A model generated the notes under the pieces. That model was not told the DNA's origin, searched no databases, and was given only the letters and a program-made list of their open reading frames with translations. From Lepidonotus clava (taxonomy: Eukaryota > Annelida > Polychaeta > Phyllodocida > Polynoidae): a DNA stretch of 64,000 nucleotides. Below are positions 48,441 to 60,299 of this stretch, one piece after another. The DNA lies in assembly GCA_936440205.1 (NCBI GenBank), contig OW387133.1, forward strand, positions 1,206,001 to 1,270,000. The letters are read 5' to 3'. Each line of letters opens with the position of its first letter. Position 1 is the stretch's first letter. Position numbers and translations under genes: made by a program.

Positions 48441-51400
48441 AGATACAAGGTCACGGGTATAGACGAGCATATTGTAAAACTGGATAACTGCCATATAGTT
48501 CCCTAAGGCAGAAGTGAGAAGATGGTTAAAGGCTGGTAGGTCTTCCGCTGAGAGGTGCCGGGATGTGTGGAAGTGGTTTTGTCATCAGAAGACTTATACT
48601 AAGACTGGATGGTGAAAGGTTCTCGTTGTGGGAGTTTGAAGTCTCCAGGTTTAAGACAGTATTATCTCGCGGGAATGAGTCTAGTCGGTATCAATAGCCG
48701 AGACGCGTACAATAGACTTCACAGATGGCTGGAATCGGCCGAATTTGGACTGGATGCATATCTTAAAATGACATTTTTTTTTTTTTTAGGAAAATCAAAT
48801 GCATACCTATAAAACCTAAAAGCACCAATGTCCTTAATTATGAATCATTGTATTTTCCCCCCTGAATATTCAATTTGACAAAGATACACTACAATGGTCT
48901 TTATTGGGACAAATATAATAAACGATAAACTTTTAAATCATGAAGTCTGTAAACACCGAGAAGTCCCTTATCTCCCCCCCCCCCCCCCCCCCCCCCGGCC
49001 CCGACCCAACCAGTGAAGCCTGTCTCTGGGCGGGCACGAGTTTACCAGGTCCATGACAACACCATCGCCCAAACCAATAACGGCCACTTTCAAAACAATG
49101 TCACACAAATTGCGGGAGGTACAGTTTGTGAATGAAAGTTCCTTGAAGTTCGTCTACTGAGAGTGTAATCAGTACGCGGATAAGTGCAGTCTTTTTTGTG
49201 GGCAGTTGTGGGTGAGGACTAGATCCATTCTGATAGATACTGAGGACATGTACAATTCCCAAGGTAAAATAATGTCGACTTTGATGAACAGGATCAGATT
49301 TGACGGGTCTACTGTAACGGCTGTTTCTTACAGGTGTCCTTAAGACTGAAACTATGGAGTCCTTTTGTAAATCGATATATATATATAATCAATTTCGTTG
49401 AGTGAATTGGGGGGAAAAGGCAAATTAAAACAGAAAATAGAAAGGAATTTAGAAATAAGTGTTCCTCCTCGCCTCGGTTCCCCGTCTGACAAACAAAGCC
49501 TGTGTTGTGCTGTACTAAATTTTATGCAGATAATGTTATTATTGTGTAGATACAGTTCAAAGCGTGCTCTATTTTTCACCCCTTGTACAGTGCACTAACA
49601 CGTAACATGGTATTCGCACAACTTGCCAGTGAGTGCGCGCGGACCGACCGAGTCCCCGGTGCGGAGACCTCCGACTAACCCCAGCTTGTACCGAGAACAC
49701 GCAGAGGTGGTTTACGGAACCCCTGTACAAAACTACTAGATGTACAGATTGAACTCCCAGTGTCCCATTGTACATTGAGTCCTGTCTTATCATGTATTAC
49801 TTAGTTGTATTGAAATGTGAGCCTTGTAAAAAGATGAAAAACATAAAAATCAATATTGAGACAGGTTGATTAATGTTAAATACGCAGAGCAGGCAGTTCA
49901 TCATACTCAGCAGTTTATAGGAGAAGAATGGCGTTATAATCTCGTTGCTTTCCGATTAACTTATGTAGCCTCTCTGAGTAAGGCACGTTGTAATGGTGCA
50001 TGCGATGAGTTCAGAAAGGTTTGTGTTCAGTTGTTTGGTTAACGTACTTTAGTCAGTATCTTAGTGCTTTCCTCGTCTCAGAAACAAGGGAAGGGCCCTG
50101 TGCAATCTTTGAGTTGATAGTAAAAACCAGCGCTCAAAAATCTATTTTTTTCCATTTTCAATTCATGTGAAACTTATACGATAAAAACAGTCCTATTGGT
50201 CTCATTTTGTGCCCGATCATTGTCAAGGTGTTCACGCGGTTCACTGTTTGCCAAAGATCTTTGCAATAGACGACTATGAACTGTTTTGATCAACACAAAG
50301 ATTACCCAATGAGTGTGCATTTGGAGTTACCTATACCATAGCATTTCCAGCCATGTGCATTTGGTGAACCTCCACTTGATAAAAGACTATATCTCCACGT
50401 ACGAGACATCTTAAGGCCTTATTCCACATACCGATAGTGGGCTGCCGATTTGCAACCGATACAATATCGCCAGTGCCGATGTATAATCGGCTACATTGCC
50501 GATGAATTTTACCAACGTATTGGTAAATTTTTCCTGCCAATTTTGCACTGGTTGCCGATGTGGCACTTTCTGCAGCCGATTTTCCACTTTCTGTACCTGA
50601 AAGTACGGGCCGCCAGTATAGAACGTTACCATGGTGAGGGTCAATATCAGCAGCCCGCACTTTGGGAATGTGGAATACGGCCTTTACATTTCGATTTCCC
50701 ACGATGCCGTTATACAATGGCGGCAGCGCTCAGCTTGAGTGTGACCTCTAGAAGGGTTCAGCAGGTTTCGCCAGTCGCATTTACTCTCTCTGTGTGTTGT
50801 AGTATTAAGGTTCACATCCATACCAGTGGACCTAACAGGCCTCCCTCTGTAACTAAGTGTGGGGGCCGGCCACAATAGGACAACAGTAGCTTCCTGTACT
50901 TACACTTTCAGAATAATGAATTGAAAATATGACAGCGCTTTTCCATAAGTGGCAATTGCAAAATAGAATAATTCATTTATTGTTGATTTTCTGCATGGAT
51001 AATTCACACGTCACTTTTGATTTTCTGTGTTGGTCACCCACGCTCCACGTTTGATTCCCGACGTAAGGATTAAAGAAAACTATGAATGTTAGTACGCAAA
51101 GGATTAGCAAGAAAATTAATGTGAATTGTACCAGACATTTCGGAGAGACAAGTTTTTAGATGAAATTCTGCATATTTATTGTAAGCAGGACCGTCCGTGG
51201 TTAAAAAAAAAAAAAGTTTGGAAAGGTTTGCATGCGTTGGTGCTAGGGTCTAACTAGAGGGCCTGGAATTGGCGTTCTAACTATTCAGACAATTCAATAA
51301 CTGATTTATAGCTCGCAGTTCTGGGCGTAGTTTCTAAGTTTGTATATCTAAAAACGGGAAAAGGTCTACGGTTGGATCGCAAAAAACTTAAAATAGTCGG

Positions 51401-52726
51401 TTTTGAAATAGATAACCTATAATAAGAGTACGGTTATTGCGAGTTGTAGCAGCCTGTCGGTTCACCTACCAACACGTTTAAAGTCAAAGTCCTTGGTAAA
51501 TGTTTTGTTGATGGCCAATTCATCCCTTGTCGCCCAAGACGGTATAGCAGATGAAGATAATAGTTTTAATATTTGCCAAAACGAAATTAAAGGGGATGAA
51601 AGAAATCTTCAGTGCCACTGTACCTCCCTAATAACTAAATGCACATCACGAGTCGGTGGATTTCAGACTCGCTAAGGTTGTTCCTGTTGTAGACCAAACT
51701 TTCCCTGCACAGACTTTGTTACCGTGTGACGTCCGTAGAGTGTGTGCCAACCTGAGACTTTTTGTAGCTTTATATAATAAGCCCGTAAACTTATTGTCTG
51801 TACATACCCAATGTTTTTGTACAGTTGGCTTGCCAAACACCCCGAAGTGGGCCGATAATAAGAAGGGACTCACCATTGCCACTTGCCAGGACACGTACAA
51901 AGCCCTTGTCCGACCCCTTGAGAAAAACTTTGGTCAAACCTTCATTGATGATAATTCCCCAGAAATGATTACTCACTTACTCGACTTGCAGTCAAAGGTG
52001 TTGTCTACTGTAAAAAAATATATATGTGAGAAAACTCTCACTTAGTTGTGTATGATATGATAATGTAATAAGATGACAATTAGTATGTATGATGGTAACA
52101 ATAATAAACCCCAAAGTCGCACCGAGAAGAGTGTAGACACGGGCAGTGATAACGAAGCAGGATAGCTCAACAGAAACCTAATTCGCCGGAGACTCAGCCG
52201 AGGCGTAGGGGCAGAGAGGATCTGCCGCGCGCTCTAGACGGATGTAAATTGCAAGCGCTAAGCAATGTATATTTACTTTTGTATGATTAATTTTGTATGA
52301 TAGCCTTGCCGCTCTCAGTGCTCTGTCACGCTGAATAAACATATATAGAAACCAGAGGCAAAAGAGTTGTTCTTTGTTAACGATAAACAAGTGAAACACT
52401 TATAACCCGGAGACTGTTGCGACTCGTACTCTCAGTCTTTATATCGCTATAACTCATTGGTTTCTTATTTGGAGCTGTAATTTATATTTTAAATATATTT
52501 TGAAAATAAAGACTTAATGCTATGAGAAGGAACAAACAAATTCTAAATAAGAATTATAACAAACATGACGTTTATATCTATTTTTAAATACAGTACATTC
52601 TTTACATAAACAGCGCAGTTTCAAATAAATTGCAGGGTGGAAAACTATGAGCTCGTCTTTGACAATGTATGAACTATATGCTCAGTGTGTAAATGGCGGT
52701 TTAGAGTCCTAGCGCTGTGGCGGGAG
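48441..52726. other. Gene-poor intergenic or extended 3' UTR
   Basis: It contains a C-run (about 48966-48996), a palindromic MITE at 50411-50696 and an uncommitted frame of 129 codons at 51656-52045 (MDFRLAKVVPVVDQTF...). That frame has no recognised motif, promoter or splice signal, though an AATAAA follows near 52102. Nothing else was supported. Confidence 0.4.
50411..50696. mobile_element. Palindromic MITE, second copy of the 9383 family
   Basis: Left TTAAGGCCTTATTCCACATA; right TGTGGAATACGGCCTTTA. The inverted arms continue with GGGCTGCCGAT against ATCAGCAGCCC. The middle is rich in GCCGAT repeats. It folds as one long imperfect hairpin. Confidence 0.82.
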
Positions 52727-53607
52727 TTACTTTGGCTGAGTGTAGTCGCCCGTGGTCGTCTCCTTCGTATTCAACTGCAGCCCGTCAACAGAGACCACTT
52801 TCAGCTTTGATGTATCCTTACCCATCATCGATAAATATTTTTGGTCTGCAAATGAAAAGGACGAATCTATTAAAATATAATTGTGGCTTGATATGCCATT
52901 CTGGGCCTTACTGATAGAGATAAGGAATGTGGAACAATTCTCGGGCTTCCTAAAATACAAATAGCTTCTAAATGTTACTCTTAGAAGCTTTTTCAACGTT
53001 TTGACATTCCGTTAACACCACTAGAAGGTCATCATGATAAAAACTATGCACTGTTTTCTATAAATCTATTTATATAAAACTTTTAAGTATTTCCTTTTGA
53101 GTCAAAGTTTAGCTTACTCAACGAACTTTGGTCATTTTATCTGTATTCGTTGATGACAATAGGGATAATCTAGGGATTACAATAGGGATGATTTATTAGG
53201 TGCATGCCTTGATGTCATGCTATTTTTTACTTTCTTTGACTCCCCTATGACCCTCCCCCCCCTTGTCATGCCTGATCATGTAAACATTAACCCCCCCCCC
53301 CCCACCCCCCGCTGCATGACGACGTTTAGATCTAATGATGTAAGGACGGCCCCTGGTTGTCATCACAATTATTGTAAGTTACATTCTAACTACCGGGGTC
53401 ATGATATAAAACGATGTAAGCTTCTTATCATCATTTATGACACTACTCACCGCTGGTTTTATTGGCCCATCCAGCTTCTCTCTGTTGCTGCCGCGAATCG
53501 TACATTTTGTAGAGAATCATCCCCAAGACGTTCCACCCGATGGCAAAGTAAACCATGTTGGCCCATGGCAATCTCTGTTTCCCGACCGGTTTAGCGAACT
53601 TTCTCAT
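52727..53607 (-). CDS. Single-pass membrane microprotein, 91 aa, two exons
   Basis: Exon 1 is 53451-53607 (ATG at 53607, donor GTGAGT); exon 2 is 52727-52845 (acceptor TGCAG, stop TAA). They join in phase as ...WANKTS-D-QKYLSMMG.... The 91-residue product has a basic N-terminus (MRKFAKPVGKQR), one hydrophobic segment at about 17-33 (MVYFAIGWNVLGMILY), then a charged Q/R/K stretch and a polar tail ending DYTQPK. There is no signal-peptide cleavage motif; the layout suits a small inner-membrane or ER tail-out protein. A loose likeness to SMIM26 (VYGIGTWSVLGSLLYY) is suggestive only. It is divergent from RNASEH2C, starting about 520 bp away. Confidence 0.75.
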
Positions 53608-53699
53608 TTTGAATAGTAAATAAAATAGTCACTATAGGTAACTTAACAAATCTGCACAGTTTTTAAGGGTCAATAACGCTTCATTATTTAAATATAATG

Positions 53700-53860
53700 A
53701 TAAATGTGATTTCACGATGTCCGAATTTGTCATTCACATGTCACCTGTCCGCCATGTTTGTTTTGAACCGGAAGTGCGTTGTAACGACGAATTTGATTGG
53801 TCCTCAGAAAATCTAACCAATCAGCGCGCTCGTCTAAAGATTCGTCGGTCTTCGGGCACC
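53700..53860. promoter_or_regulatory. Likely bidirectional promoter
   Basis: Between two divergent start codons lie a YY1-like site (CCGCCATGTTTG, about 53749-53760), an ETS-like site (CCGGAAGT, 53768-53775) and two CCAAT boxes in opposite orientation (ATTGG at 53796-53800; CCAAT at 53817-53821), without a clear TATA box. This set is typical of housekeeping divergent promoters. Use by both genes is inferred. Confidence 0.65.
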
Positions 53861-53913
53861 TGGGCGGCAAATAAGAGTGATTGAAACCACTCTCTGTTGC
53901 GTTTTCACTGTTC

Positions 53914-54086
53914 CAGGGATGTAAGTCAGGGACAGCGAGAAAATCGGAAATACCATCGAGAAAATCCGAATGTATCCTAAAATGCTGTAAAGCATGTTAT
54001 AAATATGAGATTCTGAAATCAGTCTTTGAGGGCGTGGGAGAGAAAAAATCGGAAATCCGACAAAAATCGGAAAACTTACATCCCTG
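53914..54086. mobile_element. CAGGGATGTAAG MITE, copy C, in the RNASEH2C leader
   Basis: Ends CAGGGATGTAAG and CTTACATCCCTG, with a perfect 6-bp duplication CTGTTC (53908-53913, 54087-54092). It lies between the putative promoter and the RNASEH2C start at 54128. It carries an ATG at 54026 that is in frame with that start, with no stop between. Confidence 0.9.
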
Positions 54087-54127
54087 CTGTTCCCTGCTAT
54101 ATCTCTGCTTTTCTGTGGATCTGCAAG

Positions 54128-57100
54128 ATGTCGATCCATCTAGATGTTTCTTCTCAGAAGTCGGCGTCTTCTGATCCGGTCCTCCATCACATGCCTGTCG
54201 AGATAAAGTATGACGGCGAGGCCAAAGTGTCCGAGTATTTCACGACGGGCATCAGGAAGGACAACAACACCACGGACGGTAAGGCAGGGAGATTCTACAG
54301 GGTCCCAACAGGAATACTGGAGAACTCGGGCCGCTGGAGAACTCGGTCCACTGAGGCTGGAACAGTCTTTCTAATGGAGAGCAAACTAAATATATATCCC
54401 TCTCCTCTAATAGATATAGAATTTATAGATCTAGATCTGCCTAAACAGTAAACGGCTAACTCGTCCCTACTCCACAATTTATGGGTAAATAGCTGTCACA
54501 AACACAAGCGGACCGAGTTCTCCAGACACCCCCAAGAGAGCGCAGGGAAAATGACCCCCCTCAAAAACAAAAAATCTCCAACGGAAAACACAGTCAAAGG
54601 GAATTTGCAAATTTTACAAAGGCACAGGGAAATTTATTTGTCAAAATGCAGGGAAAACACTAGCCTGGTAGATCTACGCCGAATACTGGTGAACTCGGCC
54701 CGCTGGTGAACTCGGTCCGTGGTGAACTCGGCCCTGGTTAAGTTTGTCTTCGCAGTTTGGCACAATGTCGCTGGAAATTCTGCCGCTGAATTTCCTACCG
54801 ATAGTTACCAACATGTTCGTAAAAATCATGTCCTATAACTTCGGCGGCCCTATTAGGCTATAGATATAGGCTAGCTATAAAAATATACAATACAGATGAA
54901 ATCTTACCTGATCAAATTTTAGACAATGTGTATCATTTTCCATCAAGACGTAAGTTTAACCATGGTAAAGTCACATGGAACCAAATGACAGACCAAATGG
55001 GAGTGAGACCAAGTGACTGGTAACAAGTCACTTGGTCTCATCCCCACTTGGTCTCAGTTACTTGGTCCCACTGACTGCCTGGGACTCCCGGGATATTTAC
55101 CACAATTTTAACAATGTTTTGATTTATAATTAAAGTTGTTTTATCTTCTGATGTGTTTTTCTATCAAACAATGTAATAAATGTGATTTATTTAGTTAATT
55201 TGCCAAGCATTTCCCAGCTATATTACAGGACATAGAGAATAGTCGGCGACATTTGTAATTTTTCACAAATTAACCAGTTATTTAAGCATGTAAAAATAAA
55301 ATGAGCTATCACAAGTATGTAGGTAGTGTGTAGATCAAATTTTAGACAATGTGTATCATTTTCCATCAAGACGTAAGTTAAACCATGGTAAAGTCACATG
55401 GGACCAAATGACTGAGACCAAATGGGAGTGAGACCAAGTGACTGGCATTCATTTTAGTAGGGGGTACAGTTCTAAGCTGCTGGGTCTTTTCCCTGGTACA
55501 GAAGTCAAATTTTGAAGGATTTTAAACCATTTGTTGGGGTGTAGAGAATGTCGCGGACCAACATTTCAATTGTGACTGCACACCCAGGCTAGGAAAACAC
55601 AGAGAATCTCTTTTGGCCAGGATCTGAAATTCCTGATTCTCAAAATAATAGCATCCTAAGGATTTGATTTTTGTTGTTGGGTCCAAATTTTTTCTGCACC
55701 CAGAAGCTTTTAAATTTGGACAACTTGCTCAATATGACACAGGGAAAAAATGATTTGACTGTGAGACAGGGAAATCTCAGGGAAAACACAGGGAATTTGA
55801 ATATGGATTTTGCATTGAGACCCTGATTTTAGGAGCCTAGGTCCAGGGTTGGAAACTAAGTTCTGGAAACCAGGGACCGCGGCATGGTTTCCACACCACA
55901 TGGAAAATGAAAATAGTTATGGGATTTTTTTTGTTTTGGGGGGGGGGGGGGGGTGGCGGGGGTTTAGGCTGCCGACTTTCTCTACTCTTTCTTGACCAGG
56001 TTGACTCAATGCATTTCAATGGGGGTCAGAAAAGTTGTTACAATTTTGTGACCAATTTTTCGTTCCACTTTTCTCAGTAATGCCAGCATTATCATCTTCA
56101 AACTATATGCATTTCTGTAGTTCTGTTTCTAGTATACGGTGGTTTGGTTCCAAAATTCTGAAATATTTGGTTGTTTTGTTGTAATTTTAGAGAGAATCCA
56201 TAAGTTTTTTGTCACAAAATTGAAATAGGAATTTCCTATAGTAAAGGAAGTAGATCATCACTCTCCATGCACAGCAAATCTTTTTCCCATAGGGATGCAT
56301 GGAGATTGACAAAGAAGTTTCCACTCTCTAACTTCTCACAATCTCCAGGCACGGGTTTAGTGTTGGAACTGGTGACTTTTATAATTATTGCGCAATCATT
56401 GAAAGTCACTGTTTTGCCACTCCGTGAATTCGCAATTTCTTGTATTTTCGCCCACCGCCCGCCTCCTTCGGTACGACAGTACCCGAAAATCTAGTTTGAT
56501 TTTTGTTTTATAATGATGAGAAAAGGTAAAGCCAAAGACACGTCTGTTGTCTTCAAATTGTTAAGCACTTCACTCTAGTGAGTCTAGATTCCAGATTTGT
56601 TCACGTCATCATCTCACTTTATGTGACATAGAAATATTTTAAGTACCCTCACATCACGTCTCGTAACATTTTAAGACAATTTCACATTTTCCTTTTTGAA
56701 TTTCAGATTTTTGCATTTACTCTGACTTGTATGCCAGAACTCAAATGTTCAGGGAACCATGCATCAACCCGGAAAGTGCATTTTCCTACAAATCCTGTGA
56801 AACAGCACAACTTTAAATGTTTTGCAGAGCTAGCTGTTGGGAAACCTAAGACATCTGCCTGGAAATTCTTGGAAAAAGATTTTGTTAAGAAACGTCAGAA
56901 TCGTAGCGTTGTACATTTTATTTGTGTGAGAATGTGTGTAGGCCTATTGTCAGATATATATGTATGTGTGTGTCTATGGTAATTCCAATTATGGAATCTC
57001 TCTTTCAGGCTTGACGGCATCTTTCCGAGGCAGACCCCTCCACGGAACGAAGATCGGTGTCCCCGAGGGGTACACAGGTATGTGTTTATTACACGGTCCC

Positions 57101-58398
57101 CACTGCACAGGGAAAACAGCGAAACTGACCAAAGAAATTCCCTAACAGGGAAAGCACGGGAAATTTGCAAATTTTACCAAAACATAGGGAATTTCATTGG
57201 CCAGGTTCTGCAATTCCTGATTCTAAAAATATTAAGGATTTACGTTCTTGCATTGGGTTGACCTTCTTTTTTCTGCATGCAAAAGCTTTAAAATTTAAAA
57301 CAACTTGCCATGGGACAGGGAAATCTCAGGGAAAATACAGATTTAAGTGAGGACCCTGTTATTAGAGTTAATACCAAAATACATAACTCCTTGATACACA
57401 CATTGTGAAAGACATAAGTTGGCCGCTGCATGTTAAACCTGGACTATGACGGATGAATCAGGGTCCCCACTGCACAGGGAAAATGTCAGGGAAAACTCTG
57501 GGAATTTGAAAACGGAATTTGATGGCACTCTGAAACTTATATACACAGGTTTAAAACCCAAGTTAGCTATTACATATCTTTGTTGAGCCTGAAATATATA
57601 TGAAAGCTACTTGAAAGAACCTGAATAAACTCATCTTTGATTTTCTGCCACATTAGCCATCAGAAATAGGAAGGACCTATTCATACTGCCTCACATCTTT
57701 AATCTTTAACTACATGTATAAAATATGTGTTTTCTGTTGGCCAGGCCTGGTGCTGAAAGAGCTGCACAAACCGTTCAGCGAGGACGAGGAGCGAGAGTTC
57801 AGAATCACGCACCAGTTCACCGAGTACACCTCGTGGAACCTGGACCTGCCGCCCTCCAGTCACGACAAAATACAACAAGCGCTACAGTGGACCAACATCG
57901 CCTCAGCCGTAAGTTAGGAGAAAGACGATGTAATCAGAAATAGCATTCATCAATAGAAAAAAAATTTACAAGTATATATGTCGGATATAATATTGTAAGT
58001 GGTCCCGTCAAGGAAGTTTAAAGAAAGGAGAATATTTTAAAAGGTGAAAAGGAGTAAGTGTCACAGAGCAACATCAGGTATATGAATTACCAAGTACTCT
58101 GTTTCACCAAACAACTCCACCTGTTTCAGATATATATACTTTCCCCATTAAATGACATGAGAATCTATTATTTTTTAAATGATAACATGGTTGCGTCAAA
58201 GATTTGTTAACAATCCGGAAGGTCGAAATGTTGAGTTATGAATTACAGTAATGCAATTTGTTCAACCCCAGTAGGACACCTTGTTGGCAAAGTTATTCAT
58301 TTCTTGATTCAAAAAGACTAATGATTATGATTGTTTTCTTCAAGGTGCACAGCCCAGTCGTGGATAAGAGCAGCCCAAAGAGTGATACCAGCAGATAG
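54128..58398 (+). CDS. RNASEH2C: Ribonuclease H2 subunit C, four exons
   Basis: Non-catalytic subunit of the nuclear RNase H2 trimer, which removes ribonucleotides from DNA and degrades RNA:DNA hybrids; with subunit B it supports the catalytic A subunit. Exons: 54128-54278, 57009-57077, 57745-57908, 58345-58398, all in phase, 145 residues ending TAG. Diagnostic segments are MPVEIKYDGEA..EYFTTGI, ASFRGRPLHGTKIGVPEGYTG (human ..[23 protein letters not shown]) and FTEYTSWNLDLPPSSHDKI...ALQWTNIASAVHSP (human FSRFTLWGLETIP...ALTWPSLAAAIHAQ). Human RNASEH2C is 164 aa, so the length is plausible. I chose the 54128 ATG because the in-frame ATG at 54026 lies in a MITE. Intron 1 (2.7 kb) is full of repeats. 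AATAAA lies at 58705-58710. Confidence 0.88.
54307..54730. repeat. Repeated GAACTCGG motifs in RNASEH2C intron 1
   Basis: GAATACTGGAGAACTCGGGC at about 54311 recurs as GAATACTGGTGAACTCGGCC at about 54680, each followed by further GAACTCGGTCC units. An inverted copy, GGACCGAGTTCTCCAG, lies near 54510. This suggests a small inverted-repeat element plus duplication. Confidence 0.6.
54911..55443. repeat. 110-bp direct repeat pair
   Basis: The segment starting GATCAAATTTTAGACAATGT and ending GAGACCAAGTGACTGG occurs at about 54911-55021 and again at about 55334-55443, nearly identical. Between them lie inverted AAGTCACTTGGTCTCA motifs. It may be two ends of one element or a recent duplication. Confidence 0.75.
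55585..55825 (+). mobile_element. CAGGGTCC-family repeat, partial
   Basis: It shares GAAATTCCTGATTCTCAAAA, AGCTTTTAAATTTGGACAAC and ACACAGGGAATTTGAATATG with the copy at 57092, and ends GAGACCCTG. The left end is degraded. A poly-G run follows at about 55937-55952. Confidence 0.65.
56588..56735. mobile_element. Degraded CAGGGATGTAAG-type MITE
   Basis: CCAGATTTGTTCACGTCATC and GAATTTCAGATTTTTGCATT then TACTCTGACTTGTATGCC match the inside and right end of copy B (40048-40220). The outer ends are lost. Confidence 0.5.
57092..57358. mobile_element. CAGGGTCC-family MITE, complete copy
   Basis: Ends CACGGTCCCCACT and AGTGAGGACCCTG, with a perfect 6-bp duplication TTATTA (57086-57091 and 57359-57364). 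267 bp, non-coding. It starts only 14 bp after the donor of RNASEH2C exon 2. A deletion derivative lies at 57459-57534. Confidence 0.85.
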
Positions 58399-58704
58399 GG
58401 CAACGGGGGAGGGTTGGGTCGGGGTTTAGATCTGAAGTGATTAATCATAGTGACCATACATGATGTGTGTACTTATTTTTTCCGGAAATGTTGTCCCCTC
58501 CCTTGGCCATAAGGAGGTATATATATTCATTGAGATCATTTTTGGGACATAAATTACATAGTTTTCTCTGCGAGTCAAACTTTAACTTCTCCTTTAATGT
58601 GAATGTAAATAATGGGATCATCTTTGAAGTGATTCTTGTATGATAATGTGTTCAAAAATGGAATACTTGATTAAGCATTCTATAATATTGGATTGTGTAA
58701 AGTG

Positions 58705-58710
58705 AATAAA
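58705..58710 (+). terminator. RNASEH2C polyadenylation signal
   Basis: AATAAA about 305 bases after the stop codon, followed by AT-rich sequence. No competing signal is closer. Confidence 0.6.
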
Positions 58711-58939
58711 AGGACAGTCATCCAGTCACATTTATTGTTTTTCCCAACTTTACAAAAAATAATCAAGTTAAATAGCCAGCCAGCTTTTACTTTAAAAAAG
58801 AAAAGGAAAAATGATTTTGAATGTGTGATTATTTTATTAAAAACCATCCAATGATAGTGGGGTAGGTGAAAATTTGAACTAATCTGTATATATCCAGTCC
58901 CAAATAGCTATTTTGCCCCTGTACTGTGGGCAGGTGAGT

Positions 58940-59190
58940 CCTAAAAGACCCTGCGGACCCTTCATCAAAGAGAGGAATCCTCCGTCTCCCCCTGCCCACT
59001 CCTTATCCCTAGCCTCCTGGACTCTGATCTAAGAGGGAACCCCATGGGGGTTCCAGAGAAGAATATAGGCCCACAGTAGCCCCTGCCGATTGTATAAGGT
59101 GAAGATGGGGACCTAGCACTGATCAAGTGGTTCTTTGGGTTCAGTTTCCGGTTGGTGCTGGGTTCACTAAGGGATGAGGTACAGCAACAA
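58940..59190. mobile_element. Dispersed repeat, copy 2
   Basis: It contains GGGTTCAGTTTCCGGTTGGT as at 17440-17600 (inverted there). Its left part, GTCTCCCCCTGCCCACTCCT through CTCCTGGACTCTGATCT, resembles the unit of the minisatellite at 60460-60857. A (TTA)n run follows at about 59192-59213. Confidence 0.6.
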
Positions 59191-59402
59191 TTTTTATTAT
59201 TATTATTATTATTGAACAAAACTATCTCGTCATACCTGGACGCTTTTCAGACAGTCGAAGTGGTTAGTCACATAATATGTGTTAGTACAGCTATGACAAG
59301 GTTGATGATGATGTGTTTTGCAATTTACTGTATATTAGATTAATTGATTTACCACGGAATGAAAGATCATTCCCTTGGTTTCATCAATTTATATTCTAAT
59401 CT

Positions 59403-59921
59403 TCAAGTTTTCCATTCATATGTGTTCATATCCAGTTTTTTAACTTCAGTTTTAAAAGTCTTTATCTCATCAATATGTTGCAGTTCTGGAGAGAGTTTAT
59501 CACATAGGATGCATATCCTATAATAAGGACAATTAATAACATAATTTTTTGCAGTAAATGGCCGTTTCAGTTTTATTTTCTTGTAATTTCTGAGGGTTAC
59601 ATTCCCTCGTGGCCTTTCGCTGCAATCAGCCAATCTACTGTATCTATATCCAATCTGCAACATTTGTGATTTCCTTCTATCTAACAGAGGTTTTAAACGA
59701 TATTGTTGTTGCATAATACTTAGTTCCTCTGAACTAATACAATTACGGTTATCAGATATAATTCTGATAGCCTTATGTTGCAACAATTGAAATTTCTTAA
59801 TCAAATCCGTGCCACTACTATCTACCACACATCCAACATAGTCTAAAATAGGTATTATATATTGTTTATACATAAGCAAGCTGGTTTCAACTGATAAATA
59901 TTTGTAACATAAATATTTCAT
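59403..59921 (-). mobile_element. 5'-truncated LINE, reverse-transcriptase C-terminus
   Basis: A 172-codon frame on the minus strand carries the thumb-like end of a CR1/jockey-type non-LTR reverse transcriptase: LLMYKQYIIPILDYVGCV, KFQLLQHKAIRII and SPELQHIDEIKTFKTEVKKL. The palm motifs are absent. It is a dead 3' fragment related to the one at 11285. Confidence 0.85.
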
Positions 59922-60299
59922 ATGTTATCTGTATATAAATATATTATGTGGACTCAATGTTTAATCAGTGCTGCCACCTCTTGTCTGTGGTACATACTAT
60001 AGTCCACCTTGATGACCTACTTCTCATAGGGTCACAGGTAGCCGATTAGAGCACATGCTCTCCTTCAAGTTTTTTTGTTTTTTTTTTGTTATTATTGTTC
60101 TGTTTATGTAATAAACAAAGGGGCCTGTTCATAATTTGCCCAAACTCCCAAATAAACATGATTCCACTCTTGATATGGGGTTTGCTCCAATATACAGTGA
60201 TGTACTTAAGGTTTTCGCCTTTCCTTTTGGTACTATCTCCATATACTTTATCTTTTTATAATTTACAGAAAGCCGGTTTTCATTACACCAACTTATATC

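Noticed and set aside
50331-50878. Overlapping 128- and 142-codon frames on both strands
   Set aside because: They cover a palindromic MITE; the mirror symmetry creates matching open frames.
51656-52045. 129-codon frame as a possible gene
   Set aside because: Length is not unusual for this window, no motif or homologue is recognised and no splice or promoter signal supports it. Kept only as a note in the intergenic entry.
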